The position numbers and the translations under genes are program-made. A stretch of 64,000 nt of DNA from JAICYJ01 sp035695105 (GTDB lineage: Bacteria; Actinomycetota; Thermoleophilia; Gaiellales; JAICJC01), in the NCBI GenBank assembly GCA_035695105.1, contig DASSEV010000021.1, positions 1 to 64,000 of the forward strand, given 5' to 3'. Numbering within the stretch: the first letter of the stretch is position 1; each line of letters begins with the position of its first letter. The notes under the pieces were generated by a model. It ran no database searches. It worked only from the letters and a program-made list of their open reading frames with translations, and had not been told where the DNA came from. Shown one piece after another: positions 29,294 through 37,610 of the stretch.

Positions 29294-29351
29294 GGGTCTG
29301 CCCCACGATCGGGTGCAGACCCGAGAACCAGGTTCAGGCCGAAGCCTGACC
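29294..29351. repeat. REP-like palindrome block
   Basis: GGGTCTGC (29294-29301) pairs with GCAGACCC (29315-29322). A second imperfect hairpin GGTTCAGGC/GCCTGACC follows at about 29331-29351. The block shares the 13-mer TCGGGTCTGCCCC with the intergenic block near 48083. It lies between convergent genes, so it may also act as a two-way terminator. Confidence 0.5.
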
Positions 29352-29352
29352 C

Positions 29353-29835
29353 TCACCCCGGCCATGCCGCGCGCACCTTCTCCAGCGTGCGCGACAGGTG
29401 CTCCGGCATCACGCGCACATCCGCGAGCACCGGCATGAAGTTCGTGTCCCCGTTCCAGCGCGGCACCACGTGCAGGTGGATGTGCCCCTCGACGCCCGCG
29501 CCGGCGACGCGCCCGAGGTTCATGCCGCAGTTGAATCCCTGCGGCGCCATCGCCGTCTCGAGCGCCGAGATCGCCGCGTCCAACAGCGACCACATCTCCG
29601 ACCGCTCGCTCTCATCCAGCTCGCCCGGTCTGGCAACGTGCCGGTACGGCGCGACCATCAGGTGCCCGTTGGTGTACGGGTAGAGGTTGAGAAGGACGAA
29701 CGCGCGCTCGCCACGGTGGACGATCAGCGCCTCGTCGTCGGACATGCCCGGCTTCTCGCAGAAGATGCAGCCGTCGTCGCCGCCGCCCGACTCGATGTAC
29801 TCGAGGCGCCAGGGCGCCCACAGCCGCTCGGCCAT
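29353..29835 (-). CDS. HIT family hydrolase (Ap4A-type)
   Basis: 160 residues. Zinc-type CIFCE near residue 24, VLLNLYPYTNGHLMVAPYRH (nucleotide fold) and the histidine triad GHIHLHVVPRW near residue 118. HIT proteins hydrolyse or phosphorolyse dinucleoside polyphosphates and nucleotidyl conjugates. WAPWRLEYIES at the N-terminus is typical of the actinobacterial Ap4A phosphorylase-like group. Overlaps the stop of the CorA gene. Confidence 0.88.
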   Translation of the reverse strand: MAERLWAPWRLEYIESGGGDDGCIFCEKPGMSDDEALIVHRGERAFVLLNLYPYTNGHLMVAPYRHVARPGELDESERSEMWSLLDAAISALETAMAPQGFNCGMNLGRVAGAGVEGHIHLHVVPRWNGDTNFMPVLADVRVMPEHLSRTLEKVRAAWPG

Positions 29836-30830
29836 CAGATCCAGCGCTTCAGCCGGAAGTATCCGAGCATCCCGCCCACGATCACGATCATGATGATCAC
29901 GATGTCGTAGAACGTGTGCCGTTCGGTCTGGAACGGAATCGGCACGTTCATCCCGAGGATGCCGGAGATCAGCGTCAGCGGCAGCATGATCACGCTGAAC
30001 ACGGTCAGCGTGAGCAGGATGTCGTTCTGCTTGTGCTGGATGACCGACTCGTTGGTCTGCTCGAGCGCCTCGACGACCTCTTTGTAGTTGTCGAGCTGGT
30101 CCCAGATGCGCTCGGACGAGTCGACGATATCGTCGAAGTAGACCTCGAGATCCTCGGACAGGTACCGCGTCCGCGCCCGCTCCAGCAGCCGCAGCGTCGA
30201 GCGCTCCGGCTTGATGATCTTGCGGTAGGCGATGATCTCCTGCTTGACGTTCGAGATGTCGCGCGCGACGTCCTCGCTGCGCTCCTCCCAGATCGCATTC
30301 TGCAGCCTGTCCAGCTTGAACCCGATCTTGTCCAGGATCGGGAAGCAGTAGTCGAACGACTCCGACAGGATCTCGTAGAGCAGGTAGCCCGACCCCTTCG
30401 AGAGGTACTCCTCGCGCAGCTCCTCGCTGTTCGACAGCCGCGTGAACAGGCGGCCGACCGGCTTCAGCGGGTGGTTGGGCAGCGTGATCACGTAGTCCTG
30501 CCCGACGAAGACGTTCAGCTCGGCCGCGTTCAGCCGCCCGATCGACTTGTCGAAGCGGGGGAGATGCAGCACGAGGAAGAGGTAGTCGTCGTACTCGTCG
30601 ATCTTCGGCCGCTGGCGGGTCGAGAGCACATCCTCGAGGTCGAGCTCGTGGAACTCGAAGTGCTCCGCCAGGTACGCGGTCTCGATCGCGGTCGGCGTCT
30701 CGATGTTCAGCCAGCGGAGCCCGCCGTACGCGAGCTCAGCGAACTGCGGCTCGGTCCGTGCGACGTCCTGCCGCTGTGCGGCTCGTGGCCGCCTGCGAAC
30801 TGTCCTCGGGATCCGGCGCAGGTTCGGCAT
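29835..30830 (-). CDS. corA: CorA-type magnesium/divalent cation transporter
   Basis: 331 residues as annotated. Long cytoplasmic N-domain (LAYGGLRWLNIETPT, LDLEDVLSTRQRPKIDEYDDYLF), a helical stalk, and two C-terminal membrane helices with the pore motif GMNVP (about residue 294). Forms homopentameric Mg2+/Co2+ channels. The first about 29 residues from ATG 30830 are Arg-rich and not family-like, while another frame starting at ATG 30858 has a better promoter. Either the true start lies in a region with a frameshift, or a leader ORF overlaps corA. See the entry at 30736. Confidence 0.88.
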   Translation of the reverse strand: MPNLRRIPRTVRRRPRAAQRQDVARTEPQFAELAYGGLRWLNIETPTAIETAYLAEHFEFHELDLEDVLSTRQRPKIDEYDDYLFLVLHLPRFDKSIGRLNAAELNVFVGQDYVITLPNHPLKPVGRLFTRLSNSEELREEYLSKGSGYLLYEILSESFDYCFPILDKIGFKLDRLQNAIWEERSEDVARDISNVKQEIIAYRKIIKPERSTLRLLERARTRYLSEDLEVYFDDIVDSSERIWDQLDNYKEVVEALEQTNESVIQHKQNDILLTLTVFSVIMLPLTLISGILGMNVPIPFQTERHTFYDIVIIMIVIVGGMLGYFRLKRWI

Positions 30831-30858
30831 CGGGCATCAGGGTCGTCGTCACGGGCAT
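30736..30858 (-). other. 40-codon frame overlapping the corA start
   Basis: ATG 30858 has an on-pattern leaderless promoter (TACACT, 30865-30870, 6 nt upstream). The frame encodes 40 residues of normal composition (MPVTTTLMPDAEPAPDPED...) and ends at 30736, inside corA and out of frame with it. It may be a leader peptide regulating corA, or the genuine CorA N-terminus separated by a +1 shift. Confidence 0.4.
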
Positions 30859-30952
30859 ACGGCAAGTGTACCTGGCTAGGCGTGTTTCGATGCAGCCGGC
30901 GCGCGACCTGCCACCGGCTCCCCATGTATCGGCACGACGGCACCCTCGCCTG

Positions 30953-30958
30953 TAGGGT
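30953..30958 (+). promoter_or_regulatory. -10 hexamer before the LOG-family gene
   Basis: TAGGGT, 8 nt before GTG 30967. The in-frame TTG at 30958 overlaps the hexamer and is therefore rejected as a start. Confidence 0.45.
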
Positions 30959-30966
30959 TGACCGCC

Positions 30967-31701
30967 GTGGCAGAGCCGCCGAAGACCCGCACCGGCACCG
31001 CCGACGAGCATCTGCTCCAGCGGGAGGACACCCGCTTCCTGCACACCGACCCGTGGCGGATCCACCGCATCACGGCCGAGTTCGTGGCCGGCTTCGACCG
31101 GCTGGCCGAGGTCGACCTGGCGGTGGCCGTGTTCGGATCGGCGCGGACGCCGCGCGACAGCCTCGTGTACGAGGCTGCTCGCGAGACGGCCGCGCGACTT
31201 GTCGAGGCAGGCTTCGGTGTGATCACGGGCGGAGGACCCGGAATCATGGAGGCCGCCAACCGCGGCGCGGCCGAGGCGGGAGGGGTGTCGATCGGCTGCA
31301 ACATCGAGCTGCCGCACGAGCAGCACGAGAACACCTTCGCCAACGTCTCGCTCGAGTTCCGCTACTTCTTCGTGCGAAAGACGATGTTCGTCAAGTACTC
31401 CGAAGCGTTCGTCGTGTTCCCCGGCGGCTTCGGCACCCTGGACGAGCTGTTCGAGGCGGTCACGCTCGTGCAGACCGGCAAGATCCACCGCTTCCCCGTC
31501 GTGCTCTACGGTAGCGACTACTGGGCCGGGTTGATCGACTGGCTCCGGCTCCACGCGGAGGAGGTCGGAAACATCACGGCAGAGGAGCTCGAGCTGATGC
31601 AGGTCGCCGACACCCCCGAGGACATCGCGCGGATCGTCGCCGACTGCACCAGCGGCCGGTGTGGGCACCCGCACCACCCGCCGCTCGGCGCCGTGACCTA
31701 A
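30967..31701 (+). CDS. LOG family protein (nucleoside 5'-monophosphate phosphoribohydrolase-like)
   Basis: 244 residues. VITGGGPGIMEAANRGA and VVFPGGFGTLDELFEAV are the two LOG/TIGR00730 signatures (PGGxGTxxE); FGSARTPRD precedes them. LOG proteins cleave ribose-5-phosphate from nucleotide monophosphates, cytokinin types included; these genes were often misnamed lysine decarboxylases. The exact substrate is unknown. Tail-to-tail 4-nt overlap with the next gene. Confidence 0.88.
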   Translation: MAEPPKTRTGTADEHLLQREDTRFLHTDPWRIHRITAEFVAGFDRLAEVDLAVAVFGSARTPRDSLVYEAARETAARLVEAGFGVITGGGPGIMEAANRGAAEAGGVSIGCNIELPHEQHENTFANVSLEFRYFFVRKTMFVKYSEAFVVFPGGFGTLDELFEAVTLVQTGKIHRFPVVLYGSDYWAGLIDWLRLHAEEVGNITAEELELMQVADTPEDIARIVADCTSGRCGHPHHPPLGAVT

Positions 31702-32579
31702 CGGATCGCCGCCACGGCGGCGTGCAGCGCGGTGGTCAGCGGGGTGATCGACGCCACCCGCTGCTCGATCTCCTCGAGATCCTCGACGTCGTACTGGTCG
31801 CCCCAGACGTAGGCGAGCGCGCCGCTCTCGTACTGGAACGTCGTCTGCGGGAACTCGCCGTTGATCAGCCGCACGAGCAGCGCCGGGGTGAAGATGCGCA
31901 GCACGGCCGCCTGATCGCCGCCGTCGTCGACGGTCAGCGAGAACTTCCGGTTGAACTCGACGCTCTCGGTCTCGACCTCGCGGCTCGGCCCGAGCGCCGC
32001 CTTGAGGCGGTCGAGGAAGCCGATCCCACGGTCCGCCAGCTGCATCGTGGTGATGCCGTCGACCGCGCCCACCGAGAGGCGCAGCACCGTGTGGTAGTGC
32101 TTCACCTCCTCGGTGTACGTCTCGGTGCGCATTCCGCCGCTGCCGTCGCTGACCGTTCTCGTCCGGGTCTCGAAGGTCGAGTACGTGAAGTTGAAGATCA
32201 GGCCGGGCAGGCCGCACATCTCGCCCTCGAACCCGTCGGACGCCTCCATCCGCTGCTTGTCGCGACAGAACGCGACGTCGCCGGGCAGAGCGGGCGACGG
32301 CTCGTACGTCCAGCCGTGCTCGCCGGCCCACTGCTCCATCACCTGGGCCTTGGCGGCGCTCGAGGCCTGGCTGCGCAGGTAGGCGTAGTAGGCGATCGGC
32401 CCGGCCGCCGCGGCGATCACACCGACGGCGATCAGCAGTGGTGCAACGATGATCCCGGCCACCGCGGCCACCGCTCCCGGCACGGCGCATAGCGCGAGGT
32501 TGCGGTGATACCCGGGCCGGCCGGTCAGCTCCGCCATGCGCGCATCCCGTGCGGCCCGGTATCGCTCCGCGCTGGTCAT
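31698..32579 (-). CDS. Conserved membrane protein of unknown function
   Basis: 293 residues from ATG 32579, which overlaps the SanA-like gene stop (ATGA). An N-terminal charged stretch (about 1-25) leads to a hairpin of two hydrophobic helices (about 30-70, AVAGIIVAPLLIAVGVIAAAAG), then a large soluble domain of about 220 residues with no motif I recognise (VMEQWAGEHGWTYEP, LPGLIFNFTYSTFETRTRT). The layout resembles DUF3137-like proteins, but I cannot confirm that. Co-translated with the SanA-like gene. Confidence 0.7.
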   Translation of the reverse strand: MTSAERYRAARDARMAELTGRPGYHRNLALCAVPGAVAAVAGIIVAPLLIAVGVIAAAAGPIAYYAYLRSQASSAAKAQVMEQWAGEHGWTYEPSPALPGDVAFCRDKQRMEASDGFEGEMCGLPGLIFNFTYSTFETRTRTVSDGSGGMRTETYTEEVKHYHTVLRLSVGAVDGITTMQLADRGIGFLDRLKAALGPSREVETESVEFNRKFSLTVDDGGDQAAVLRIFTPALLVRLINGEFPQTTFQYESGALAYVWGDQYDVEDLEEIEQRVASITPLTTALHAAVAAIR

Positions 32580-33241
32580 GCCACCGGCTGCAGGTTGAGG
32601 TGCTCGTGCCTGCCCATGTAGGTGGCGCTCGGCTTGCTCACGTCTGCATCCCACACAGCCTTGACATCGGCAAGCACCTCCCGGGCCTGATAGTGGATCA
32701 TCTTGGCGGTGGGCACGCGCCCCCAATCGCGGACGCCGAGCCCGTCCGCGTCGATCCCGACCGCGCGGCACAGGTAGACCGCGCGCGGCGCGTGATAGCG
32801 CTGCGTGACGACCTCGGCGCTGCGCACGCCGAAGATGTACCGCGCCCGGTAGCACGAGTCGTAGGTGTCGAATCCGGCGTAGTCGAGCGTGATCGCGCCG
32901 GCGGGAACGTCCTGGGATAGCGCGTAGCTCCGCATCGCGCCCGGCTCGTCATGCGTGCTGACGTGGTTGTCGCCGGAGAGCAGCAGCCCGTCCACCTTGC
33001 CCTCCCGGTAGAGCGTGATGGCGGCGTCGAGCCGGTCGCGGAGGAACCAAGTGACCGTTCCGTCCTTCGTGAGACCCGCGCCAAGCACCAGCGCGACCTG
33101 ATGGTGGCGGTGGACGTCGGCGGGGCTGTCGCTCAGCTCGCCCATGGTGTCGAGATGGATCAGCACGAGCGGTGCCAGCAGCAGCACCAGCATCGCCGCG
33201 AACGTGGCGAGCACGATCACGATGCGCCTCCGGGTTATCAC
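32576..33241 (-). CDS. SanA/YdcF-like DUF218 protein
   Basis: 221 residues. An N-terminal membrane helix (about 6-28) is followed by the DUF218 domain: VALVLGAGLTKDG, LYREGKVDGLLLSGDN, and VVTQRYHAPRAVYLCRAVGIDADGL. E. coli SanA affects envelope permeability to vancomycin; activity elsewhere is unproved. Divergent from the GH114-like gene with 85 bp between. Confidence 0.82.
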   Translation of the reverse strand: MITRRRIVIVLATFAAMLVLLLAPLVLIHLDTMGELSDSPADVHRHHQVALVLGAGLTKDGTVTWFLRDRLDAAITLYREGKVDGLLLSGDNHVSTHDEPGAMRSYALSQDVPAGAITLDYAGFDTYDSCYRARYIFGVRSAEVVTQRYHAPRAVYLCRAVGIDADGLGVRDWGRVPTAKMIHYQAREVLADVKAVWDADVSKPSATYMGRHEHLNLQPVA

Positions 33242-33326
33242 CCTGCGACTCTACCGGCGCGTCCGGCCGGTCCGGTCGGAAGGCCGTGCGCTGGGCAGCG
33301 CGTGGGGTAAGGTGGCCGCCAAGGTC

Positions 33327-35003
33327 ATGATGAAAACGGCGTGCCTGCTCGCGGTTTCGGTGGTGCTCGGCCTCGCAGCCGGCGCCGACGCCTCTGCCGC
33401 AACATACGCGCCGTCGCACGCCGCCGGCACGCGGCTGCGGCCCCCGGTCGCCACGGGGACGCTTCGCATCGACGGCATCCTGCGGGACGGTGCGTGGGTG
33501 CACGCCGCAGGCGTCACCTGGCGGCCGTCTCACGTTCCGTCCGGTGACCGCCTGCTCAGCTTCGAGGTGGCGTACACCTGGTTCCGGTGCGGCCCGCGAA
33601 GGTGCATCCGGGCCGCGGACCGGGCGGCCACGCCGTACGCGGCAGCTCACTACGTCGTCGGCCATGGGGACACCGGCCGCCGCCTGCGGCTGATCGAGAT
33701 CGCCAAGCAGGTGGTCGAGACCGACCCGGCCACGTTCTCGTTCGTCGTGCTGCGTACGCGCCGGTCGGTGACGACGAGCGATGCGGTCGCTCCGTACCCT
33801 GTCGGGCGCCGGCCGTCGATCGAGTTCCTGAACGGGCTCCCCGAGGGGCTGACGGCGTCCAACGCGGAGAACTTCCAGGTGACGGCCCCGCACTTCAACG
33901 AGGCCGACGGCGTCCCGGACGTGACCTATCGCCTCGACGGCAAACGCTGGCACACCATGCCGCGCACCCGCGTATTCGGCGTCCGCCACCTGCAGCCGGG
34001 GCCGCACCAGGTCGTCGTCAGGGTCGCGAACAGCGCGGGCTGGCTCACCCGCTCGTACGGCTGGCGCGTTCGTCGGCTACCGGCGCCGGTCGCCTGCAAT
34101 GCTCCCTGCTGGGCGCCCCCGCACCTCGACAGCACGGGGCACCCGATGCGGTGGGACTGGCAGATCGGGCGGGTCACGCCGCTCGAGCGCACCGGCTCGC
34201 GCGCGGTGGACATCTATGACGTCGACGGCTTCCTGACGACACCGGCCGAGATCAGCGCGATCCACACGAGCTGGCCTGCGGCCACGTTGCCGCACCCGCG
34301 GACGGCCTGCTACATCGATCTGGCGTGGGAGGACTACCGGCCGGACGCCAGCCCGGGTGGGGTCTTCCCGGCGCGCACGCTGGGCCGCGTCTACTACGGG
34401 TACCCCGAGGAGCGCTGGATCGACTTCCGCCAGCTGCACGCGCTGCGGCCGATGCTGCAGGCGCGGATCGGCATGTGCGCCGAGAAGGGCTTCGACACCG
34501 TCGAGTTCGACGACATCGACTCGTTCGACCCGCCGTCGACGACCGGCTTCGCGCTCACCCCCGGCGACGCGCAGAACTACCTCGCCTACGCCGACAACCT
34601 GGCGCACAGGATGGGGATGTCGGTGCTCTGGAAGAACTCTCCGCTGCTCAGCTGGTGGGGGCGGCGGTACACCGACGGCGCGGTGCTCGAGGAGTGCTAC
34701 CCCTACAGGCAGTGCTTCTCGAAGCAGCTGGCCGGCACCAGCGCCTACGGGATCCGATGCACACAGCTCTCCGGGGCACGGCCCTGCGGCTGGGATGACT
34801 TCACGTCGCTCGGCAAGTGGGTCGGCGACGCCGAGTACGTGGAGGATCACTACGTCTGCGCACCCTCCGCCTCGTGCACCGGGCGCCGCAGCTACTCCGC
34901 GTTCTGCTCCTCGGTCTACGGCCGGACGAACGGCTTCGCCGCCGTGCGCTACGACGTGGACCTGGACGGCCGGGTGTTCCAGCCCTGCCCGAGCGGCCGC
35001 TGA
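33327..35003 (+). CDS. Secreted GH114-like glycoside hydrolase
   Basis: 558 residues. A signal peptide (MMKTACLLAVSVVLGLAAG, cleavage near ADASA) marks an extracytoplasmic protein. Residues about 28-265 form an all-beta, Ig-like N-terminal region (YRLDGKRWHTMP, GPHQVVVRVANSAG). The C-terminal about 280 residues look like the GH114 endo-alpha-1,4-polygalactosaminidase barrel: WDWQIG, DIYDVDGF, CYIDLAWEDYRPDA, RWIDFRQL, EKGFDTVEFDDIDSFD, SVLWKNSP. Four or more Cys pairs suggest disulfides. It probably cleaves a galactosamine-rich glycan; the substrate is inferred. ATG 33327 was preferred to upstream in-frame codons because it gives a proper signal peptide. Confidence 0.78.
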   Translation: MMKTACLLAVSVVLGLAAGADASAATYAPSHAAGTRLRPPVATGTLRIDGILRDGAWVHAAGVTWRPSHVPSGDRLLSFEVAYTWFRCGPRRCIRAADRAATPYAAAHYVVGHGDTGRRLRLIEIAKQVVETDPATFSFVVLRTRRSVTTSDAVAPYPVGRRPSIEFLNGLPEGLTASNAENFQVTAPHFNEADGVPDVTYRLDGKRWHTMPRTRVFGVRHLQPGPHQVVVRVANSAGWLTRSYGWRVRRLPAPVACNAPCWAPPHLDSTGHPMRWDWQIGRVTPLERTGSRAVDIYDVDGFLTTPAEISAIHTSWPAATLPHPRTACYIDLAWEDYRPDASPGGVFPARTLGRVYYGYPEERWIDFRQLHALRPMLQARIGMCAEKGFDTVEFDDIDSFDPPSTTGFALTPGDAQNYLAYADNLAHRMGMSVLWKNSPLLSWWGRRYTDGAVLEECYPYRQCFSKQLAGTSAYGIRCTQLSGARPCGWDDFTSLGKWVGDAEYVEDHYVCAPSASCTGRRSYSAFCSSVYGRTNGFAAVRYDVDLDGRVFQPCPSGR

Positions 35004-35331
35004 GCGGCCGCGTCCTCGATCGCAGGACGCTGAACAGATCGGTGCTTGCGCGGCAGCTGCGGCTCGACCGGGCGGACATGGCCCCGGTTGCGCAGGCAGA
35101 GCACCTCGTCGGCATGCAGGCGCAGGTGCCGGTCGATCCCTCCATCGGTTGCTGGTCGCGCCGTCGCGGATTCGACCCGAACGAGCTGGGTGGGGCGCTG
35201 CTCGACCGAGCGGTGGCGCGGATGACGCTGCTTCGCGCCACGCTGCACCTCGTCTCCTGGTGGCCGAGGCGGAGGCGATGCTCACCTTCGCCGCGAAGGA
35301 CGCGGGCGAGCGGCGCGTCGTCGCAGGCTGA
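35000..35331 (+). pseudogene. Truncated winged-helix (HTH_42) DNA-binding protein
   Basis: The first about 85 codons match the N-terminus of the HTH_42 (DUF1006) family: VLDRRTLNRSVLARQL, VAQAEHLVGMQAQVP, LGGALLDRAVARMTLLRATLHLVS. The frame then shifts, near 35255, to the last residues of the same family (VAEAEAMLTFAAKDAGERRVVAG, stop at 35331). About two thirds of the protein between these ends is missing. No start codon other than CTG at 35000 opens the frame. An internal deletion with frame change is the simplest explanation. Confidence 0.7.
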
Positions 35332-35334
35332 CCG

Positions 35335-35952
35335 TCAGCCGGCCTCGGCCGCGAGCTGTGCGAACGCCGAGCGGAAGGTCTCGATCGGATGCGCGCCGAG
35401 GACGACCATCCGGCGGTCGAGCACGAACGCCGGGATGGCGTTGATGCCGGCGGACTGCGCCTGCCAGGTCGAGCGCTGGACGTCCTCGAGATAGCGGTCG
35501 GGGTCGTCGATGACGCGTTCGACGTCGCCGCTCGGCAGGCCCACCTCACCCGCAAGGCGGCGAAGCTGGTCGGGGTCCCCGATGTCGGTCGCCTCTGACC
35601 AGTAGGCATCCATCAGGCGGTCGTGGAAGGCCTCGTGCAGGCCGGCATCGCGGGCCGCCTCCGACATGCGAAGCGCCAGGCGCGTGTTGGGCACCACGTC
35701 GGGGCGGTCGTAGGTGAGCCCGGCCTCGGCGAACCGATCGATCAGCGGGTCGTCGGTGCCCGTCCCGATGCCGTAGCGCCGGTGCAGCTCCGCCAGCGGG
35801 ATGCCCTCCGGCGGGTACTCGGGATGCAGGTCGAACGGCAGCCACTCCACCTCGGCGTCGAACTCGCGCCGCGCCCGCTCGGCCGTCACCTGGCCGAGCC
35901 GGCAGAACGGTCAGATGTAGTCGCTCCAGATGAGGATGGAATGCTCGGGCAT
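35335..35952 (-). CDS. FrnE/DsbA-family oxidoreductase, probable selenoprotein (UGA = Sec14)
   Basis: Reading from ATG 35952 gives ILIWSDYI, then an in-frame TGA (35911-35913), then PFCRLGQVTAERA and the rest of a FrnE/DsbA-like thioredoxin fold, 205 codons in all. FrnE proteins have W-S-D-x-x-CPxC here, so the UGA replaces the first cysteine exactly: U-P-F-C. The fold continues normally (NAIPAFVLD holds the cis-Pro; GAHPIETFRSAF ends it). A hairpin just after the UGA resembles a bacterial SECIS. Expected role: disulfide or selenosulfide oxidoreductase. It could instead be a nonsense mutation, but position and hairpin argue for selenocysteine. Translation would need selA/B/C/D, which are not in this window. 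Confidence 0.82.
35874..35902 (-). promoter_or_regulatory. Bacterial SECIS-like hairpin
   Basis: In the mRNA, GCUCGGCC (35899-35892) pairs perfectly with GGCCGAGC (35884-35877) around the loop AGGUGAC. Two further C-G pairs lie beyond one G-G mismatch. GGU in the apical loop sits 21-23 nt after the UGA; in E. coli fdhF a GGU loop is at about 19-21 nt. This fits SelB recognition. Confidence 0.72.
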
Positions 35953-36020
35953 GACTGCTGCAACGTCTCGAACATCCGGTGGATTCCCGCGCAGGGGAGC
36001 GGTCAAGCGCGCCACGCAAG

Positions 36021-36052
36021 CGGGCGGCGCCGGTGAGAGCCGGCGCCGCCCG
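36021..36052 (-). terminator. Strong GC hairpin, terminator of the leftward operon
   Basis: A perfect 13-bp stem (CGGGCGGCGCCGG with CCGGCGCCGCCCG) around the loop TGAGAG lies 17 nt after the stop of the 90-aa gene. No U-tract follows. It sits between that gene and the FrnE gene, so the latter is likely transcribed separately. The remainder of 35953-36068 shows no gene. Confidence 0.6.
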
Positions 36053-36068
36053 TGCGGTGGTCCGTTGT

Positions 36069-36341
36069 TCAGGCGTCGATGCTCATCGCCAGCGGGGCTG
36101 CCTGCGGCTTGCTCTTGTGTCCGGCCGCCTTCAGGATCGGCGGGACGTCGGGATCGGACACGAAGCTCTGCCAGCCCTGCTCGTCCCAGTCGAACGCGAC
36201 CCAGACGCGATCGGCTTCGGAGGGATCGCGGAACACGATCGCGCCCTTCGATCCGTGCTCTCGGCGCTTCTCGGCGCTCGTGGTGGAGAAGATCTCGAGC
36301 CAGCGGTCGAAGTCCTCGACCTGTGTGGTCGCCAGCAGCAT
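36069..36341 (-). CDS. Small ABM-like protein, 90 aa
   Basis: 90 residues with a dimeric alpha/beta-barrel look (MLLATTQVEDFDRWLEIF, GAIVFRDPSEADRVWVAFDWDE). Similar to antibiotic-biosynthesis-monooxygenase-like small proteins; function unknown. A good Shine-Dalgarno (AAAGGA) precedes the ATG. It lies 33 bp after the binding-protein gene and probably shares its transcript. Confidence 0.72.
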   Translation of the reverse strand: MLLATTQVEDFDRWLEIFSTTSAEKRREHGSKGAIVFRDPSEADRVWVAFDWDEQGWQSFVSDPDVPPILKAAGHKSKPQAAPLAMSIDA

Positions 36342-36374
36342 GGTGATTCCTTTCGCTCGTGGGTTGCGTGTGGT

Positions 36375-37508
36375 CTAGGAGGCGAGGAGGGGGGTGCCGA
36401 CCTGCTGCTCCTGCGGATCGATGGCGCCCAGCTCCTCCACGACGTGGAAGCGGCCGTCCGTGATCTGGGCGATGTACATGTTCATGCGCACGTGGTGCTG
36501 GCCGGGCACCATCGTTGCCGGCCCACCCGGCCCCTCGTCGATGTGGGCATGGTCGAGCGCGGCGACGAGGTCGGCCTGCTCCAGCGTCCCGGCCTCCTCC
36601 ACCGCTGACGCCCACAGCCGCAGGCCCCGATAGAGACCGGAGCAGCCGAACCCGCTGCTGAACGCGGCAGATTCCGGGTAGAGGGCGTCATACTGCGCCG
36701 TGAGCCGGCGGCTGAACGGGTCGGTGACGTCCTGGTAGTAATCGAGGCAGCTGTAGAGGCCCTCGACGTGGGCCGGCGGGACCAGCGTCAGCATGTTCTC
36801 GTCGAAGTAGGTGCAGACGAGCGTTCCGCCGCGCGCGGTGTAGCCGGAACCGTGGAGCTGCTCGAAGAAGGGTGCGAAGCCGGGCGGAACGGTCATGTTG
36901 AACACGACGTCGGCGCCGCCGGCGACGATCCGCTCGACCGTGGCTCGGTAGTCCGTGTGATCGAGCGGGAAGTACTCCTCGCCGAGGATGCTGCCGCCGT
37001 TGGCCGTGACGACCTCGCGTACGCGGGCGTTCAGGACGTGGGGCCATACGTAGTCGGCGGAGGGGAGATAGAACGTCTTCGCCCCCGTCCGCTGCATCAG
37101 CCATGGCACCAGCGTGTCGACCTGCTGCGCCGGAACGGGCCCGGTGCAGAAGATCAGCGGATCGGACTCCTGGCCCTCGTACTGCTCCGGGTAGATGTAG
37201 AGCGTCTTGCCTTCGGTGACGGCGGACTGCTTGATCGCCTGCCTGGTGGAGCTGAAGATGCCGCCCAGGATCAGGTCGACGCGATGCTCCCTGACCAGCT
37301 TCTCCGCCTTGGCGGAGGCGACGGCGTCGTCCGTGGCGCCATCCTCGACGTAGAGCTCGATCCTCCGGCCGAGCAGCCCGCCCTTGGCGTTGATGTCGCC
37401 GACGACCATGCGCACCACGTTGGCGTCCGCGATCCCGGCCGGCCCGAGCGGTCCGGTCTGGTCGGCCACGAGGCCGATCGTGATCGGTGAGTCGACTGAA
37501 GCCATCAT
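36375..37508 (-). CDS. Cytoplasmic urea/short-chain-amide-type substrate-binding protein
   Basis: 377 residues of the Leu/Ile/Val-binding (type I periplasmic-binding-fold) family, closest in layout to urea/amide-binding proteins: PITIGLVADQTGPLGPAG, LLGRRIELYVEDG, RVDLILGGIFSSTRQAI, YPEQYEGQESDPLIFCTG, DYRATVERIVAGGADVVFN. There is no signal peptide or lipobox, so it should be cytoplasmic, like AmiC, which senses amides and controls AmiR. No ABC permease or ATPase is nearby. AGGAGG is just upstream; the ATG at 37505 has better spacing than 37508. Divergent from an HD/LuxR regulator, which suggests a sensing role (inference). Confidence 0.82.
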   Translation of the reverse strand: MMASVDSPITIGLVADQTGPLGPAGIADANVVRMVVGDINAKGGLLGRRIELYVEDGATDDAVASAKAEKLVREHRVDLILGGIFSSTRQAIKQSAVTEGKTLYIYPEQYEGQESDPLIFCTGPVPAQQVDTLVPWLMQRTGAKTFYLPSADYVWPHVLNARVREVVTANGGSILGEEYFPLDHTDYRATVERIVAGGADVVFNMTVPPGFAPFFEQLHGSGYTARGGTLVCTYFDENMLTLVPPAHVEGLYSCLDYYQDVTDPFSRRLTAQYDALYPESAAFSSGFGCSGLYRGLRLWASAVEEAGTLEQADLVAALDHAHIDEGPGGPATMVPGQHHVRMNMYIAQITDGRFHVVEELGAIDPQEQQVGTPLLAS

Positions 37509-37610
37509 GTCCTCCTCTCGGTTGCCGTCGCCACCCGCGGCGACACGCGGCGACGATTCGTGGGACGATGATGTCCGGCTCTGTCCGCTGAATCATCGGG
37601 AGGACTCCCT

